Position numbers and translations under genes: made by a program. Positions 1-9,545 of a DNA stretch of 64,000 nt are shown here, one piece after another. A model generated the notes under the pieces. The model was not told where the DNA came from. It ran no database searches and saw only the letters and a list, made by a program, of their open reading frames with translations. The stretch is from an uncultured Opitutales bacterium (lineage in GTDB: Bacteria; Verrucomicrobiota; Verrucomicrobiia; Opitutales; Intestinicryptomonadaceae). The stretch's first letter is position 1, and each line of letters opens with the position of its first letter. The stretch covers positions 1 through 64,000 of the forward strand of contig URJJ01000006.1 of assembly GCA_900548185.1 (NCBI GenBank), given 5' to 3'.

Positions 1-660
1 CGGACTCGGGCGGCGATTCATGCCACAAGATGCGAAAGCATCTTAGATCCAACGGCACATTGTCAAGGGTTGCACTCCGCCCCACACAGAAGATAACGCA
101 ACCCGAGCCATTGCCCGCAGCAATACGGCAAGCTCACAGAAAAGCCGCCCGGACTCGGGCGGCGATTCATGCCACAAGATGCGAAAGCATCTTAGATCCA
201 ACGGTACGTTGGCAAAGGTTATACTCCGCCCCACCCAAAAGATAACACAATCAAGCCATTGCCTGCGGCAATGCGGCAGGCTCACAGAAAAGCCGCCCGA
301 ACCCGGGCGGCGATTCGCGTCACAAGATGCGGAAGCATCTTAGATCCAACGGCACATTGTCAAGAGTTGCACTACGCCCCACACAGAAGATAACACAATC
401 CGAGCCATTGCCTGCGGCAATGCGACAGGCTCACAGAAAAGCCGTCCGGACCCGGGCCGCGATTCGCGCCACAAGATGCGGAAGCATCTTAGATCCAACG
501 GTACGTTGGCAAGGGTTATACTCCGCCCCACACAGAAGATAACGCAATCCGAGCCATTGCCTGCGGCAATGCGGCAGGCTCACAGAAAAGCCGCCCGGAC
601 CCGGGCGGCGATTCATGCCACAAGATGCGAAAGCATCTTAGATCCAACGGTACGTTGGTG
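1..660. repeat. 149-bp tandem repeat array with several hairpins per unit
   Basis: About 4.4 units with a period of 148-149 bp; equivalent points fall at 144, 292, 441 and 590, and the array continues beyond the left edge of the window. Each unit carries a GC-rich inverted repeat (GCCGCCCG/CGGGCGGC type), a perfect AAGATGC-gaaa-GCATCTT hairpin, usually a CCAACG-gta-CGTTGG hairpin, and an ATTGCC-tgc-GGCAAT hairpin. Units differ mostly at loop positions or by paired changes. Variants alternate: units 1 and 3 share the CGGCACATTGTC version, while 2, 4 and 5 share CGGTACGTTGG, so the array may have grown by duplicating dimers. On the minus strand the GC hairpin is followed by TTTTCT and resembles a terminator. 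It is not a CRISPR array because there are no spacers. Function unknown. Confidence 0.9.
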
Positions 661-662
661 GG

Positions 663-2342
663 CTAGGAATTTTTGGGGAAGGAATCCTTCAATGTGACGG
701 AGCGGTTGAACACGGGGGATTCGGGTCGGCTTTCCTTTGAATCGGGAGTGAAGTAGGCCATGCGTTCAAACTGTATGGGGTCCCCTGGTTTTGCATCCTT
801 TACGGAGGGTTCGGCAAATATGCGGCATTTGACGAGCGAATCCGGGTTCAGGAAGTCCTTGAAGTCCTCTCCTTCGGCGAGATCCGACATATCGGCCTTG
901 GTGAAGAGCCTGTCGTAGAGGTTAGCAACGGCCTCCACGCAGTTTGATGCGTCGACCCAATGTATGGTTCCCTTTATCTTGCGGCCGTCGGGCGCATTGC
1001 CCCCCCGGCTTTCGAGGTCGGCAGAGCAGACGACTTTTACAATCCGCCCGTCCGCATCCTTTACGACGTTTACGCACTTTACGATATAGCCGTAGCGAAG
1101 GCGCACCTCGCCGCCGGGCTTCAGCCTGTGGTATTTGGCCGGCGGATTTTCCATAAAGTCGCCCCTTTCGATGTAAAGGCGCTTTGAAAACGGCACTTTT
1201 CGCGTTCCGGCTGACGGGTCTTCGGGATTGTTTACCGCGTCGAGCCAGTCGGTTTTTCCTTCGGGCCAGTTTTCGATTTCAACTTCCAGGGGGTCGAATA
1301 CGGCCATGCGCCTGAGGGCCACGGCGTTCAAATCCTGGCGGAGGTGGTATTCGAGAAGGGCGAGGTCTGTCAGGCTGTTAAATTTTGTGACGCCGACTGC
1401 CTCGCAGAAATTGCGTATTGCGGCTGCGGTGTAACCCCTGCGGCGCATACCGGCGACGGTCGGCATGCGCGGGTCGTCCCAGTCGTCCACTATTTTTTCC
1501 TCGACGAGCTGCTGGAGCTTGCGCTTGCTCATCATGGTGTAGGTGAGGTTGAGGCGGGCAAACTCGTACTGGCGCGGACGGATTTCGAGCGAATTTTTTA
1601 TGGAAGTATTTTCGATGAACCAGTCGTACAGCGGACGGTGCACCTCGAATTCGAGGGTGCAAAACGAATGGGTTATGCCCTCGATTGCGTCGGAGAGGCA
1701 GTGGGCGAAATCGTACATCGGATAGATGCACCATTCGGTTCCGGTGCGGTGGTGCCTGTCCTTTTTAATGCGGTAGATGGCGGGGTCGCGCATGTGCATG
1801 TTCGGGCTTGCCATGTCGATTTTTGCCCTGAGAACGTGGCTTCCCTCCTCAAATTCCCCCGCCCTCATTCTGGAGAAGAGGTCGAGGCTTTCTGCGGCGG
1901 GCCTGTCCCTGTGGGGGCTGGGGGTGCCGGGTTTTCCGGGGACGCCGCGGCATTCCTTGAACTCCTCGCTTGAAAGCGTGCATACGTATGCCTTGCCGGC
2001 CTTTATGAGTTCGACAGCCAGTGAGTAGAGGCGCTCGAAATAGTCAGAGGCGTAAAACAGGCCGCCGTTCCAGTCGAAGCCCAGCCAGCGGATGTCCTCC
2101 TGAATGGCCTCGACGAAGCGCGTGTCCTCCTTGGAGGGGTTGGTGTCGTCAAAGCGCAGGTTGCACTTGCCGCCGTACTGCATCGCCGTCCCGAAATCCA
2201 GACATATGGCCTTGGCATGGCCGATATGCAGGCATCCGTTGGGTTCGGGTGGGAAGCGGGTGTGGACATGCGACGGCTCGAAGCCGGCGGCGATATCCGA
2301 CTCCACTATCTGCGCGATAAAGTGCTTGGAATCTTCGCTCAT
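663..2342 (-). CDS. glnS: Glutaminyl-tRNA synthetase
   Basis: Charges tRNA-Gln with glutamine in the cytoplasm. This is a 559-residue class I synthetase, close to the usual length of about 554. The N-terminal Rossmann domain has PPEPNG followed by the HIGH motif (residues 39-42). A KMSKS-type MMSKRKL motif lies near residue 271, followed by the beta-barrel anticodon-binding region. The start is ATG at 2342, with an AT-rich divergent region of about 100 bp separating it from the lipoprotein/nth pair. The stop lies directly against the 149-bp tandem array, whose first hairpins may act as its transcription terminator. Having glnS implies direct Gln-tRNA charging; whether GatCAB is also present cannot be seen here. 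Confidence 0.96.
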   Translation of the reverse strand: MSEDSKHFIAQIVESDIAAGFEPSHVHTRFPPEPNGCLHIGHAKAICLDFGTAMQYGGKCNLRFDDTNPSKEDTRFVEAIQEDIRWLGFDWNGGLFYASDYFERLYSLAVELIKAGKAYVCTLSSEEFKECRGVPGKPGTPSPHRDRPAAESLDLFSRMRAGEFEEGSHVLRAKIDMASPNMHMRDPAIYRIKKDRHHRTGTEWCIYPMYDFAHCLSDAIEGITHSFCTLEFEVHRPLYDWFIENTSIKNSLEIRPRQYEFARLNLTYTMMSKRKLQQLVEEKIVDDWDDPRMPTVAGMRRRGYTAAAIRNFCEAVGVTKFNSLTDLALLEYHLRQDLNAVALRRMAVFDPLEVEIENWPEGKTDWLDAVNNPEDPSAGTRKVPFSKRLYIERGDFMENPPAKYHRLKPGGEVRLRYGYIVKCVNVVKDADGRIVKVVCSADLESRGGNAPDGRKIKGTIHWVDASNCVEAVANLYDRLFTKADMSDLAEGEDFKDFLNPDSLVKCRIFAEPSVKDAKPGDPIQFERMAYFTPDSKESRPESPVFNRSVTLKDSFPKNS

Positions 2343-2372
2343 AATATTGCTAAAAGGCAGATTATTTTGGAT

Positions 2373-2401
2373 TTCCGGGGCGGCTCGTCAATTTTTATAA
2401 T
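2373..2401 (+). promoter_or_regulatory. Candidate promoter for the small lipoprotein and nth
   Basis: A perfect TATAAT at 2396-2401 lies 17 bp from a weak -35 (TTCCGG, 2373-2378). It sits 45 bp upstream of the lipoprotein ATG, in the AT-rich divergent region shared with glnS. The -35 match is poor, so only the -10 is convincing. Confidence 0.4.
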
Positions 2402-2445
2402 CAAAAAAAGTTGCCTTTTGGGGACGCTTTGGAAAAATCCGCCGC

Positions 2446-2586
2446 ATGAATATTGCAAGAATAGTTCTGGCGGCTCTGGCATTGGCGCTTCTGGGCGCCT
2501 GCACATCCACGGACGAGCACGGGGTTGTCGTATCCAAAAGCTTCCTCGTATGCGCCCCTGCGGCAAGCCCGGAAGCCGGAGCCTGA
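2446..2586 (+). CDS. Small lipoprotein, 46 residues
   Basis: An ATG at 2446 opens a 46-residue frame. It has a short basic start (MNIAR), a hydrophobic Ala/Leu segment and a lipobox LLGAC, so the predicted lipid-anchored cysteine is followed by a mature part of about 28 residues (CTSTDEHG and onward). It lies 45 bp downstream of a TATAAT and 16 bp upstream of the nth start, so the two are probably co-transcribed. The layout resembles entericidin-like or other tiny envelope lipoproteins, but no family can be assigned. Its short length is the main reason for doubt; the signal-peptide architecture argues that it is real. Confidence 0.6.
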   Translation: MNIARIVLAALALALLGACTSTDEHGVVVSKSFLVCAPAASPEAGA

Positions 2587-2602
2587 ACCGCAAAACATCT
2601 CC

Positions 2603-3250
2603 ATGACAAAGCTCGAAAAGGCCGACTTCATACAAAAGCGCCTGGACGCGTTGTACCCGAGCCTTGAAATTCCGCTCAAGCACGGCGACGCCTTCACGCT
2701 CCTCGTGGCGGTCGTGCTCTCCGCCCAATGCACGGACAGGCGGGTGAACGAAGTCACCCCCGCCCTGTTTGCCCTCGCCTCCACTCCGTCCGAAATGGCT
2801 GCGCTGCCCGTGGAGCGCATCAGGGAAATCATACGCCCGTGCGGGCTTTCAAACGCGAAGGCGCCAAACATTTCAAACCTTTCAAAGATAATCGCGGAGC
2901 GCTTCGGGGGCGAAGTTCCGGCGGACATGGAAGAGCTTGAGAGCCTTCCCGGAGTCGGGCACAAGACGGCGTCGGTAGTAATGATGCAGGCCTTCGGCGT
3001 GCCGACCTTCCCGGTCGATACGCATATACACAGGCTTGCGCGGCGCTGGGGGCTCTCCAGCGGAAAAAGCGTCGAGCAAACCGAAAAGGACATGAAGAAG
3101 CTCTTTCCCAAAGACAGTTGGCCGCGCCTGCACCTCCAGCTCATCCATTACGGCCGCGAACATTGCCGCGCACACCTTTGTAAGACCAGGGAGACCATGT
3201 GCCCCATGTGCCTCTCCCTCGGGGCCAAGCCCGAAAAGCCGGGGAAATAA
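2603..3250 (+). CDS. nth: Endonuclease III (DNA glycosylase/AP lyase)
   Basis: Removes oxidised pyrimidines and cleaves abasic sites in base-excision repair. The chosen ATG at 2603 gives 215 residues, the usual size; the frame opens upstream at 2525, but that part is not Nth-like. The helix-hairpin-helix is LPGVGHKTA, with the catalytic Lys in GHKTA, followed by the VDTHIHRLARRWGL block containing the catalytic Asp. The C-terminal Fe-S loop is unusual. The normal pattern is C-x6-C-x2-C-x5-C, but here the tail reads C-x4-C-x6-C-x2-C and the usual last Cys is replaced within LSLGAK. Cluster ligation may therefore be shifted or incomplete. Transcribed with the preceding small lipoprotein. Confidence 0.93.
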   Translation: MTKLEKADFIQKRLDALYPSLEIPLKHGDAFTLLVAVVLSAQCTDRRVNEVTPALFALASTPSEMAALPVERIREIIRPCGLSNAKAPNISNLSKIIAERFGGEVPADMEELESLPGVGHKTASVVMMQAFGVPTFPVDTHIHRLARRWGLSSGKSVEQTEKDMKKLFPKDSWPRLHLQLIHYGREHCRAHLCKTRETMCPMCLSLGAKPEKPGK

Positions 3251-3376
3251 CCACGCATCAATGCCGCAGCAAGGCACATTCCGTGCAGCGGGCAAATCGG
3301 GCACTTTTCCGCCAGCCCGGTTTACCGGCGGCAAATCGGCGGCATGAAATCGGCGCCGAAAGCAAGGGAATAACAC

Positions 3377-3407
3377 AAAAAAAGCGCCCGGCATAAAGCG
3401 CGGGCGC
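3377..3407 (-). terminator. Rho-independent terminator after the PEP-CTERM gene
   Basis: On the minus strand, a GCGCCCG/CGGGCGC stem with a 10-nt loop is followed by seven T. It lies 15 bp after the stop of the PEP-CTERM gene at 3422. Confidence 0.85.
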
Positions 3408-3421
3408 CAAAGTCATCCAAA

Positions 3422-4747
3422 TCAGTTTCCGGCCGGCCGCCTGCGCCAGACGGCAAAGACGAACGCGAGAAGCCCGAAAGCCGCAGCAAACGCGGAAGGC
3501 TCCGGCACAACCGAAACTTCGGCATAAAGAATCTTGTTGTCGCCCGAGAGGAATATGCGCTCGAAATTGACGCCGTCCCCGTCTTTTGTCTGCAAAACGC
3601 TGAGCCAGTCTTCAAAGGTCGCGTCGCCGGAAAGGCCCTTGAGAAGAGACTCGGTGGAGGAAATGAGGGATACGTAATAGGTGCCTTCAGAAAGGAAGCG
3701 GGTATCGACGTTGCTGAAGTCGAGCATGAGCGTGCCTTCAAAAGTCTTTGTAAACTTGCCCGCCATAATCGCGTCGCCGAGGTTTGCCGAAATTTCGGAG
3801 CTCAAGTTGGACTCGCCTATGAGGAAGTTCACCGAACCGGACTGCGTGACCCTCACTTCCCAGGAGCTCGTGAGCGCCGAAGCGCCGGCGGCCACAAACT
3901 TCCCGGACTCGTCGAAGCCCCCGAAAGTCAGGCTAGTGGAGCTGTTCTCCGCAAGGGCGACATCGCGGTTGCCGCCAATCTGGATTGTGTTGTTGCCCTG
4001 CCCCGCAATGGTTGAACCTTCGCCGAAAACCGAAACGCGGTTCACGGCATTCGCATTGTTGCGAACTTCCATGAAATAGCTTTTGAAAACCCCGCCGTTT
4101 GAAACTACGAGCGCAGCCTCGCCTGCCGTCGCCTCAAGGCGGAAAGTCTTTCCGCCCATATCGATTGAAGAGCCCGAACCGCTCACTTCAAACGTCATCT
4201 TGCTGCCGGCGGCATTGGGATTCGTATTCCAGTCGCTCGTGGCGGTGGCTGTGGCGGTTTTGCCGTCTGAATTCTTCACGGTGAAGAACGAGCCGTCGCC
4301 GACCGTCGAACCGCGCAGTTCGCCGAACCCGCCGCTAAACGAGGCGTCCTCTACTGCAATATTGCTGTATCCGCCGCTGCCCCATGCGATGGAGGAGGCG
4401 TCCATGGCGGCCCCGTCTTTGATGTTTATGTCGAGGCGGTTCTGGTACCAGAACTGCGAATTGCCCGTCAGGGTGAGAACCGTGCCGGAGCCTGAAATGT
4501 TGAGAACAGAAGTCTCGCCCGAGTTGAGGTAGCCGATGGAGGTTATAGTGGCCGACTCCGTGAGGTCGACGACGACGCCGTTTGAAAAACGCACGGTGTC
4601 GGAGGCTCCGGGGATGTCCCCGGGATCGGTGCGGCCCCAGGTCGCCGGATCGCTCCAGTTTCCGCTTTGGGCCGCGTCGAAATTAGCGGCATAGGCCGCC
4701 GGCCATGCGGCCGCAAGAAGGCATAGTTTTGCTATATTGTTTTTCAT
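3422..4747 (-). CDS. PEP-CTERM sorted exported protein, 441 residues
   Basis: An exported protein of unknown function. Residues 1-20 form a signal peptide (MKNNIAKLCLL then AAYA, cleavage before NFDAAQ). The start of the mature part (SGNWSDPATWG) is of the type seen at the N-terminus of verrucomicrobial surface and autotransporter-like proteins. The body is rich in Gly, Asn, Ser and Thr with short beta-strand-like blocks, fitting a beta-helix. The C-terminus has VVPEPSAFAA, a hydrophobic helix and WRRRPAGN, the PEP-CTERM signal read by an exosortase-like enzyme. It is a single gene with its own terminator, and it is smaller than and only distantly similar to the giant PEP-CTERM proteins at 35-46 kb. 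No catalytic motif was seen. Confidence 0.85.
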   Translation of the reverse strand: MKNNIAKLCLLAAAWPAAYAANFDAAQSGNWSDPATWGRTDPGDIPGASDTVRFSNGVVVDLTESATITSIGYLNSGETSVLNISGSGTVLTLTGNSQFWYQNRLDINIKDGAAMDASSIAWGSGGYSNIAVEDASFSGGFGELRGSTVGDGSFFTVKNSDGKTATATATSDWNTNPNAAGSKMTFEVSGSGSSIDMGGKTFRLEATAGEAALVVSNGGVFKSYFMEVRNNANAVNRVSVFGEGSTIAGQGNNTIQIGGNRDVALAENSSTSLTFGGFDESGKFVAAGASALTSSWEVRVTQSGSVNFLIGESNLSSEISANLGDAIMAGKFTKTFEGTLMLDFSNVDTRFLSEGTYYVSLISSTESLLKGLSGDATFEDWLSVLQTKDGDGVNFERIFLSGDNKILYAEVSVVPEPSAFAAAFGLLAFVFAVWRRRPAGN

Positions 4748-5065
4748 TGGGGAAGGTATTGGTAAGGTTGTTTGGAATCGAACACCCGCAGGCGGCAGGC
4801 GTCAACTTAAAAAGGCGAAATACATATCAAAAAAGTTTTTGAAGCGCACAAGGTTAAATCTACCGCCTATCCTCCGGGCGCGCGTTTCCAAAGCTCCGAA
4901 AATTGCCGCTCAATAAAAAGGCGCAAAACGCCCGGCGCCCCCGGGTGGAGCGCAAAGCAAGCCCGAGCAAATCCGCATTGCCCCAAGCCCCGGCGCGGCT
5001 CCCCCCAAGCCGCAACGAAGCTTCCCGCCCCGCGCTCCACGGCTTGCCTGTTCAAAAAAAGGGGT
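4748..5065. other. Intergenic region upstream of the PEP-CTERM gene
   Basis: Holds the upstream region of the minus-strand PEP-CTERM gene. The small open frames are artefacts of GC-rich sequence. No further gene was recognised. The right end borders MITE-like copy 1. Confidence 0.5.
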
Positions 5066-5193
5066 ATGACATGGATAAGGAAACGGAAAGCGGATTCTGA
5101 AATGGAGTTTTACGCGGATAAGCCACCCGCTAAACCTGCCGCGAAACGCTGCCTGATTTTTCGTTTCTTTCGGAGGATTCCAATCTATGCCAG
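5066..5193 (+). mobile_element. MITE-like element, copy 1
   Basis: A ~128-bp dispersed repeat matching 42137-42259 in the same orientation and 30572-30702 in reverse. The right end carries the terminal repeat ATCTATGCCAG; the left end is degenerate (ATGACATGGATAAGG against consensus CTGGCATAGATAAGG). The shared interior includes GGAAACGGAAAGCGGATTC near the left and CGTTTCTTTCGG near the right. No coding capacity. It lies between the mutB terminator and the PEP-CTERM gene. Confidence 0.8.
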
Positions 5194-5199
5194 CCCCCC

Positions 5200-5229
5200 A
5201 AAAAAAACGGCGCGGGAAAACCCGCGCCG
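5200..5229 (-). terminator. Terminator of the scpB-mutA-mutB operon
   Basis: On the minus strand, a 9-bp perfect stem CGGCGCGGG/CCCGCGCCG with a TTTT loop is followed by eight T, 26 bp after the mutB stop. Confidence 0.9.
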
Positions 5230-5254
5230 CAATGCCCCAAGGCCGCGTCCCGCA

Positions 5255-7447
5255 CTAGGCGGTGGTGGCCATGAGAAGCTCCATAATCTTCTTGGCGGAT
5301 TCCGGTATTACGGTTCCGGGGCCGAAGATGGCGCTTGCGCCGTGCTCGTAGAGGAATTCGTAGTCCTGGGCAGGTATGACGCCGCCTATGATGACCATTA
5401 TGTCCTCGCGCCCGAGCTTTTTGAGCTCCTCGACAAGGGCCGGCAGAAGCGTCTTGTGGCCAGCCGCAAGCGAGCTGAACGCGACGACGTGAACGTCGTT
5501 TTCAACGGCCATTTTCGCGGTTTCCTCGGGGGTCTGGAAGAGCGGCCCGATATCGACGTCAAAGCCCATGTCGGCATAGGCGGTCGAAACCACCTTGGCG
5601 CCGCGGTCGTGGCCGTCCTGGCCCATCTTTGCGACGAGTATGCGGGGCCTGCGGCCCTCCTTTTCCTCGAACTTTTTGATGAGGTCGGCGACCTCCTTTA
5701 CGGTTTCCATATCCTTGCCACCCTTTTCGAATTCCCTTTCATAGACGCCGCTAATCGAGCGTATCGTAGCCTTGTAGCGGCCGAACACCTTCTCGCAGGC
5801 CTCGGAGATTTCGCCGAGGGAGGCGCGCGCCTGGGCGGCCTCGACGGCAAGGGCTAGCAGGTTGCCGTCGCCGGAACCCGCAACCTTCGTTATTTCGTCG
5901 AGGATGCGGCGCACCTTGGCGTTGTCGCGCGAAGAGCGGAGTGTGTTGAGCTTCTTTATCTGCGCCTCGCGGACAGCGGTGTTGTCTATCGCAAGAATGT
6001 CGAGGGGCTCCTCGTGGGCGAGCCTGTACTTGTTGAGGCCCACTATCGTCTCGCGCCCGCTGTCTATCCTCGCCTGGCGGCGCGCCGACGCCTCCTCGAT
6101 GCGCAGCTTCGGGAGGCCCGCCTCGATGGCCTTTGTCATGCCGCCGTGCTTTTCGACCTCCTGGATGTGCGCCCAGGCGCGCTCGTAGAGGGCCTTGGTG
6201 AGGCTTTCGACGTAGTACGAACCGCCCCAGGGGTCGATTACGCGGCAGATGCCGGTCTCGTCCTGAAGGTAGAGCTGGGTGTTGCGGGCGATTCTTGCGG
6301 AGAAGTCCGTGGGCAGAGCTATCGCCTCGTCGAGGGCGTTTGTGTGGAGGCTCTGGGTGTGGCCGAGCGCCGCGCCCATCGCCTCGATGCACGTGCGGGC
6401 GACGTTGTTGAAGGGGTCCTGCTCGGTGAGCGACCATCCGCTCGTCTGCGAGTGCGTGCGCAGGGCCATGCTCTTGGGGTTTTTCGGGTCGAACTGCTTT
6501 ACAATCTTGGCCCACAGCATGCGCGCGGCGCGCATCTTCGCCACTTCCATGAAGTAGTTTTTGCCGATTGCCCAGAAGAAGCTCAGGCGCGGGGCGAAGT
6601 CGTCAACCTTCAGCCCGGCCTTCTCGCCCTGGCGCAGGTATTCGAGGCCGTCGGCCAGCGTGTAGGCCATTTCCAGGTCCGCAGTGGCGCCCGCCTCCTG
6701 CATGTGGTAGCCCGAAATCGAGATGCTGTTGAATTTGGGCATGTTCTTTGAAGTGTAGGCGAAGATGTCGCCTATAATCTTCATGGAGGGCGTCGGCGGG
6801 TAGATGTAGGTGTTGCGCACCATGAACTCCTTGAGGATGTCGTTTTGTATGGTGCCCGTAAGCTGCTCAAGCTTGCAGCCCTGTTCGAGGCCGGCCACGA
6901 TGTAGAAGGCGAGAATCGGAAGCACGGCTCCGTTCATAGTCATCGACACCGAGACCTGCGAAAGCGGAATCTGGTCGAAGAGGACCTGCATATCCAGTAT
7001 CGAGTCGACTGCAACGCCCGCCTTGCCGACGTCGCCTATGACGCGCGGGTGGTCGGAGTCGTACCCGCGGTGAGTCGCGAGGTCGAATGCTATCGAAAGG
7101 CCCTTCTGGCCGGCCGCGAGGTTGCGGCGGTAGAATGCGTTCGACTCCTCGGCGGTCGAAAAGCCCGCGTACTGGCGGACGGTCCACGGACGCACGACGT
7201 ACATGGTCGCATACGGGCCGCGCAGAAACGGAGCGATGCCCGCCGTGAAGCCGAGGTGCTCCATACCCTTGTAGGCATCCTCGGTATAGAGCGGGTCGAC
7301 GTCGACCTGCTCCATGGTTTCGGTTATGAGGTGCTCCAGCGTCTTGCCGGTGCGTGCCTCAATGTCCCTGCGCCATTCCTCCATCGTCATGCCCTTCTGC
7401 GAAGACGGGTTGAAGGCGATTTTTGAAAAATCCGGATTCTTACTCAT
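5255..7447 (-). CDS. mutB: Methylmalonyl-CoA mutase, large (B12-binding) subunit
   Basis: Interconverts succinyl-CoA and methylmalonyl-CoA by adenosylcobalamin radical chemistry in the cytoplasm. It is 730 residues, the normal large-subunit length. Residues ~40-560 form the TIM-barrel substrate domain ([15 protein letters not shown], then the GGSYYVE block). The C-terminal ~130 residues are the cobalamin domain, with the axial-ligand motif DGHDRG (D611, H613, G616) and a GGVIP loop. It lies 19 bp downstream of mutA and ends the operon, followed by a strong terminator. With ScpB upstream, the likely physiological direction is succinyl-CoA to methylmalonyl-CoA to propionyl-CoA. No mutase chaperone (MeaB/ArgK) or epimerase is adjacent. 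Confidence 0.96.
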   Translation of the reverse strand: MSKNPDFSKIAFNPSSQKGMTMEEWRRDIEARTGKTLEHLITETMEQVDVDPLYTEDAYKGMEHLGFTAGIAPFLRGPYATMYVVRPWTVRQYAGFSTAEESNAFYRRNLAAGQKGLSIAFDLATHRGYDSDHPRVIGDVGKAGVAVDSILDMQVLFDQIPLSQVSVSMTMNGAVLPILAFYIVAGLEQGCKLEQLTGTIQNDILKEFMVRNTYIYPPTPSMKIIGDIFAYTSKNMPKFNSISISGYHMQEAGATADLEMAYTLADGLEYLRQGEKAGLKVDDFAPRLSFFWAIGKNYFMEVAKMRAARMLWAKIVKQFDPKNPKSMALRTHSQTSGWSLTEQDPFNNVARTCIEAMGAALGHTQSLHTNALDEAIALPTDFSARIARNTQLYLQDETGICRVIDPWGGSYYVESLTKALYERAWAHIQEVEKHGGMTKAIEAGLPKLRIEEASARRQARIDSGRETIVGLNKYRLAHEEPLDILAIDNTAVREAQIKKLNTLRSSRDNAKVRRILDEITKVAGSGDGNLLALAVEAAQARASLGEISEACEKVFGRYKATIRSISGVYEREFEKGGKDMETVKEVADLIKKFEEKEGRRPRILVAKMGQDGHDRGAKVVSTAYADMGFDVDIGPLFQTPEETAKMAVENDVHVVAFSSLAAGHKTLLPALVEELKKLGREDIMVIIGGVIPAQDYEFLYEHGASAIFGPGTVIPESAKKIMELLMATTA

Positions 7448-7466
7448 TTTACAAATCCTCCTGCTG

Positions 7467-9545
7467 TTATATTACGCCGAGATCCGCGAGAAATGCCTTC
7501 AGGGTCTCGTAGTTGTTGCTCTTTATGCTTATGTCGCCGTCGAGGCCCGCCTGCCTGTACGCCTCGGCAAACTCGGGGGCTGGAACGCCCGCAAGCATCA
7601 CCCTGGCGTCCGCGCGCGCGGCCTTGAGGGCCTTGGTCACGGGGGCGACGAGTTCGGGGTACGTGGCGTCCGTCGAGCATATCACCGCATACTTGGCGCC
7701 GCTTTCGGCGAAGGCCGCCGCAGCCGAATCCGCGTCGCCGAAGCCCTTGGGGTAGACGACGTCGAAGCCGCCCACCTGGAAGAAGCCGCGAATGAAGTCG
7801 GCGCGCGCCTTGTGCTGGACGAGGGGGCCCATGGTGGCAAGGAACACCTTGGGGCCTTCGCCGCGCTCGGCCTTGTAGGCCGCGCTCGCGTTTCTGAGCG
7901 CCTCAAAATGCTCGGCCGCCCTGCGGATTTCAAGCGCAGGGGCGGAGGGCTTTCCGCAGGAGCAGGAGCACATCTCCTCGCAAATGGCCTGCACGCTCGC
8001 GCCGGCGCCCGCCGCTAAAATCATGGCGTCCATGAGTTCGGAGCCCTTCTTTCCCTTGAACTTCATATCGATGATTCTGCGCGCGTCCGAGACTTCGCGC
8101 ATGCGCCGTTCCGCCACCTCCTTGCAGCGGCAGGGCTGCTTTTCAAGGGGCTTTTCCGAGAGGTTCGCGTAGGAGTTTGTGCCGACAATCACGCTCCTGC
8201 GCGAATCGTACAGCTTCCTCCGCCCGGCCGCAGTCGCCGCGACAGCCTTCTGGACCATGCCGTCCATTACGGCCTTTTCCATTCCCCCGGCCGCCTCGAT
8301 TTCCGAGAAGAAGCCCCACGCCCTGGCGGCGATTTCCCCCGTCAGGCTCTCCACGAAGAACGAGCCGCCCGCAGGGTCGACTACGTCGCAGAGGTTGCAC
8401 TCCTCCTGGAGGACTATCTGCTGGTTGCGGGCTATCCTCATGGAGAATTCGTCCGGGCGGCGGACTATCTCGTCAAAGGGAGCCACTGTCATGGACTCCA
8501 CGCCGCCTATGACGCCCGAGAAAGCCTCGGTGGTGGTGCGCAGCATGTTGACGTACGGGTCGAACACGGTCTTATTGTAGAGCGCGGTGCGGGCCGAAAT
8601 GCGCATTTTGCGCGCCTCGTCCCCTCCGCCGAACTCCCCGACTATCCTGCTCCACACAGAGCGGGCGGCGCGGAACTTGGCGATTTCCGTAAAGAAGTTC
8701 GAGCCTATCGAGAGCCTGAAGCGCACGAGCGGCGCGGCCTCGTCTATAGACATGCCGCGGGCGAGCATTTCGCGCAGGTATTTGACGGCGGCAGCAAACG
8801 CCGCCCCGAGCTCCTCGACGGCGCTGGCGCCCGCGGACGAGTAAGGGAGGGTGTCTACGCCAATCGCGCCCATGGAGGGCATGTTCTTTGCGTTGTAGGA
8901 AGCCACGGCGAAAATGCGGTCGTAGGCGCACTCCATGGAACACGGCAGAGTCCCGGCGGCCGCGAGCTCCGAAATCGGGTCGAAATAGAAGCCGCCCGAC
9001 AGCTTTTTGCCGGGGAAGGCCGAATAGAGCATTGCGGCGACTGCCGGTGTCGCAGGGCCCGCCCAGACGTTCAGGCTCACGGATTCCGCATCCACGCCCG
9101 CCAGGGCCGCCTCGAGGTCCGACTTAAGCGACGCGGAAAGCCCGCGGCAGCCCACCTTCGGGCCGCCCACCGCGTCGGCGTCCAGCCCGGCGCGCGTGCG
9201 CTCGTCGAGCACGAGCTCCACGGAAGTCTGGCCCTTTGAAATCGCGTCCTTCACCTTCCTGTTGAACTCGGCCGGCTCGGCCGCGTAAAGCTCCTGGGAA
9301 ATGAGCCAGGGGCGCGCGCGGTATCCGGACGCGTCGATGCCGCGAACGTAGTCGCCGGAACCCGGAAGGGCGGGCGCGGGGCCCGCGTCTGAAGCGTTGT
9401 ATATCGGCTGCAAAACTATGCCTTCTGGCGTTTTCGTCAGCATTTTTTTGTCGAAGGGCGCGCCCTTTAGCAGGGCTTCCGCCTCTTTCTTCCACTCCTC
9501 GTAAGTCGGGGCGCGGAACTCTCCGAATAGCTTGTCTTCTTTCAT
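7467..9545 (-). CDS. mutA: Methylmalonyl-CoA mutase, small subunit
   Basis: Partner subunit of the heterodimeric mutase, 692 residues. It has the same two-domain layout as MutB, but the C-terminal domain has lost the cobalamin ligand motif: the matching segment reads [16 protein letters not shown] instead of DxHxxG. It also keeps the GGSFFVE segment. This loss is typical of the non-catalytic subunit of two-subunit mutases. Its ATG overlaps the scpB stop by 4 bp (ATGA), a sign of translational coupling. A Cys-rich run ([12 protein letters not shown], near residue 525) sits in the linker between barrel and C-terminal domain and may be a lineage-specific insertion. Confidence 0.95.
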   Translation of the reverse strand: MKEDKLFGEFRAPTYEEWKKEAEALLKGAPFDKKMLTKTPEGIVLQPIYNASDAGPAPALPGSGDYVRGIDASGYRARPWLISQELYAAEPAEFNRKVKDAISKGQTSVELVLDERTRAGLDADAVGGPKVGCRGLSASLKSDLEAALAGVDAESVSLNVWAGPATPAVAAMLYSAFPGKKLSGGFYFDPISELAAAGTLPCSMECAYDRIFAVASYNAKNMPSMGAIGVDTLPYSSAGASAVEELGAAFAAAVKYLREMLARGMSIDEAAPLVRFRLSIGSNFFTEIAKFRAARSVWSRIVGEFGGGDEARKMRISARTALYNKTVFDPYVNMLRTTTEAFSGVIGGVESMTVAPFDEIVRRPDEFSMRIARNQQIVLQEECNLCDVVDPAGGSFFVESLTGEIAARAWGFFSEIEAAGGMEKAVMDGMVQKAVAATAAGRRKLYDSRRSVIVGTNSYANLSEKPLEKQPCRCKEVAERRMREVSDARRIIDMKFKGKKGSELMDAMILAAGAGASVQAICEEMCSCSCGKPSAPALEIRRAAEHFEALRNASAAYKAERGEGPKVFLATMGPLVQHKARADFIRGFFQVGGFDVVYPKGFGDADSAAAAFAESGAKYAVICSTDATYPELVAPVTKALKAARADARVMLAGVPAPEFAEAYRQAGLDGDISIKSNNYETLKAFLADLGVI

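Noticed and set aside
1..660. Regular repeats as a CRISPR array
   Set aside because: The repeated unit is the whole 149 bp with no unique spacers, and no cas genes are present.
2525..2602. Longer nth start at 2525
   Set aside because: It would overlap the small lipoprotein gene, and the extra 26 residues have no Nth counterpart.
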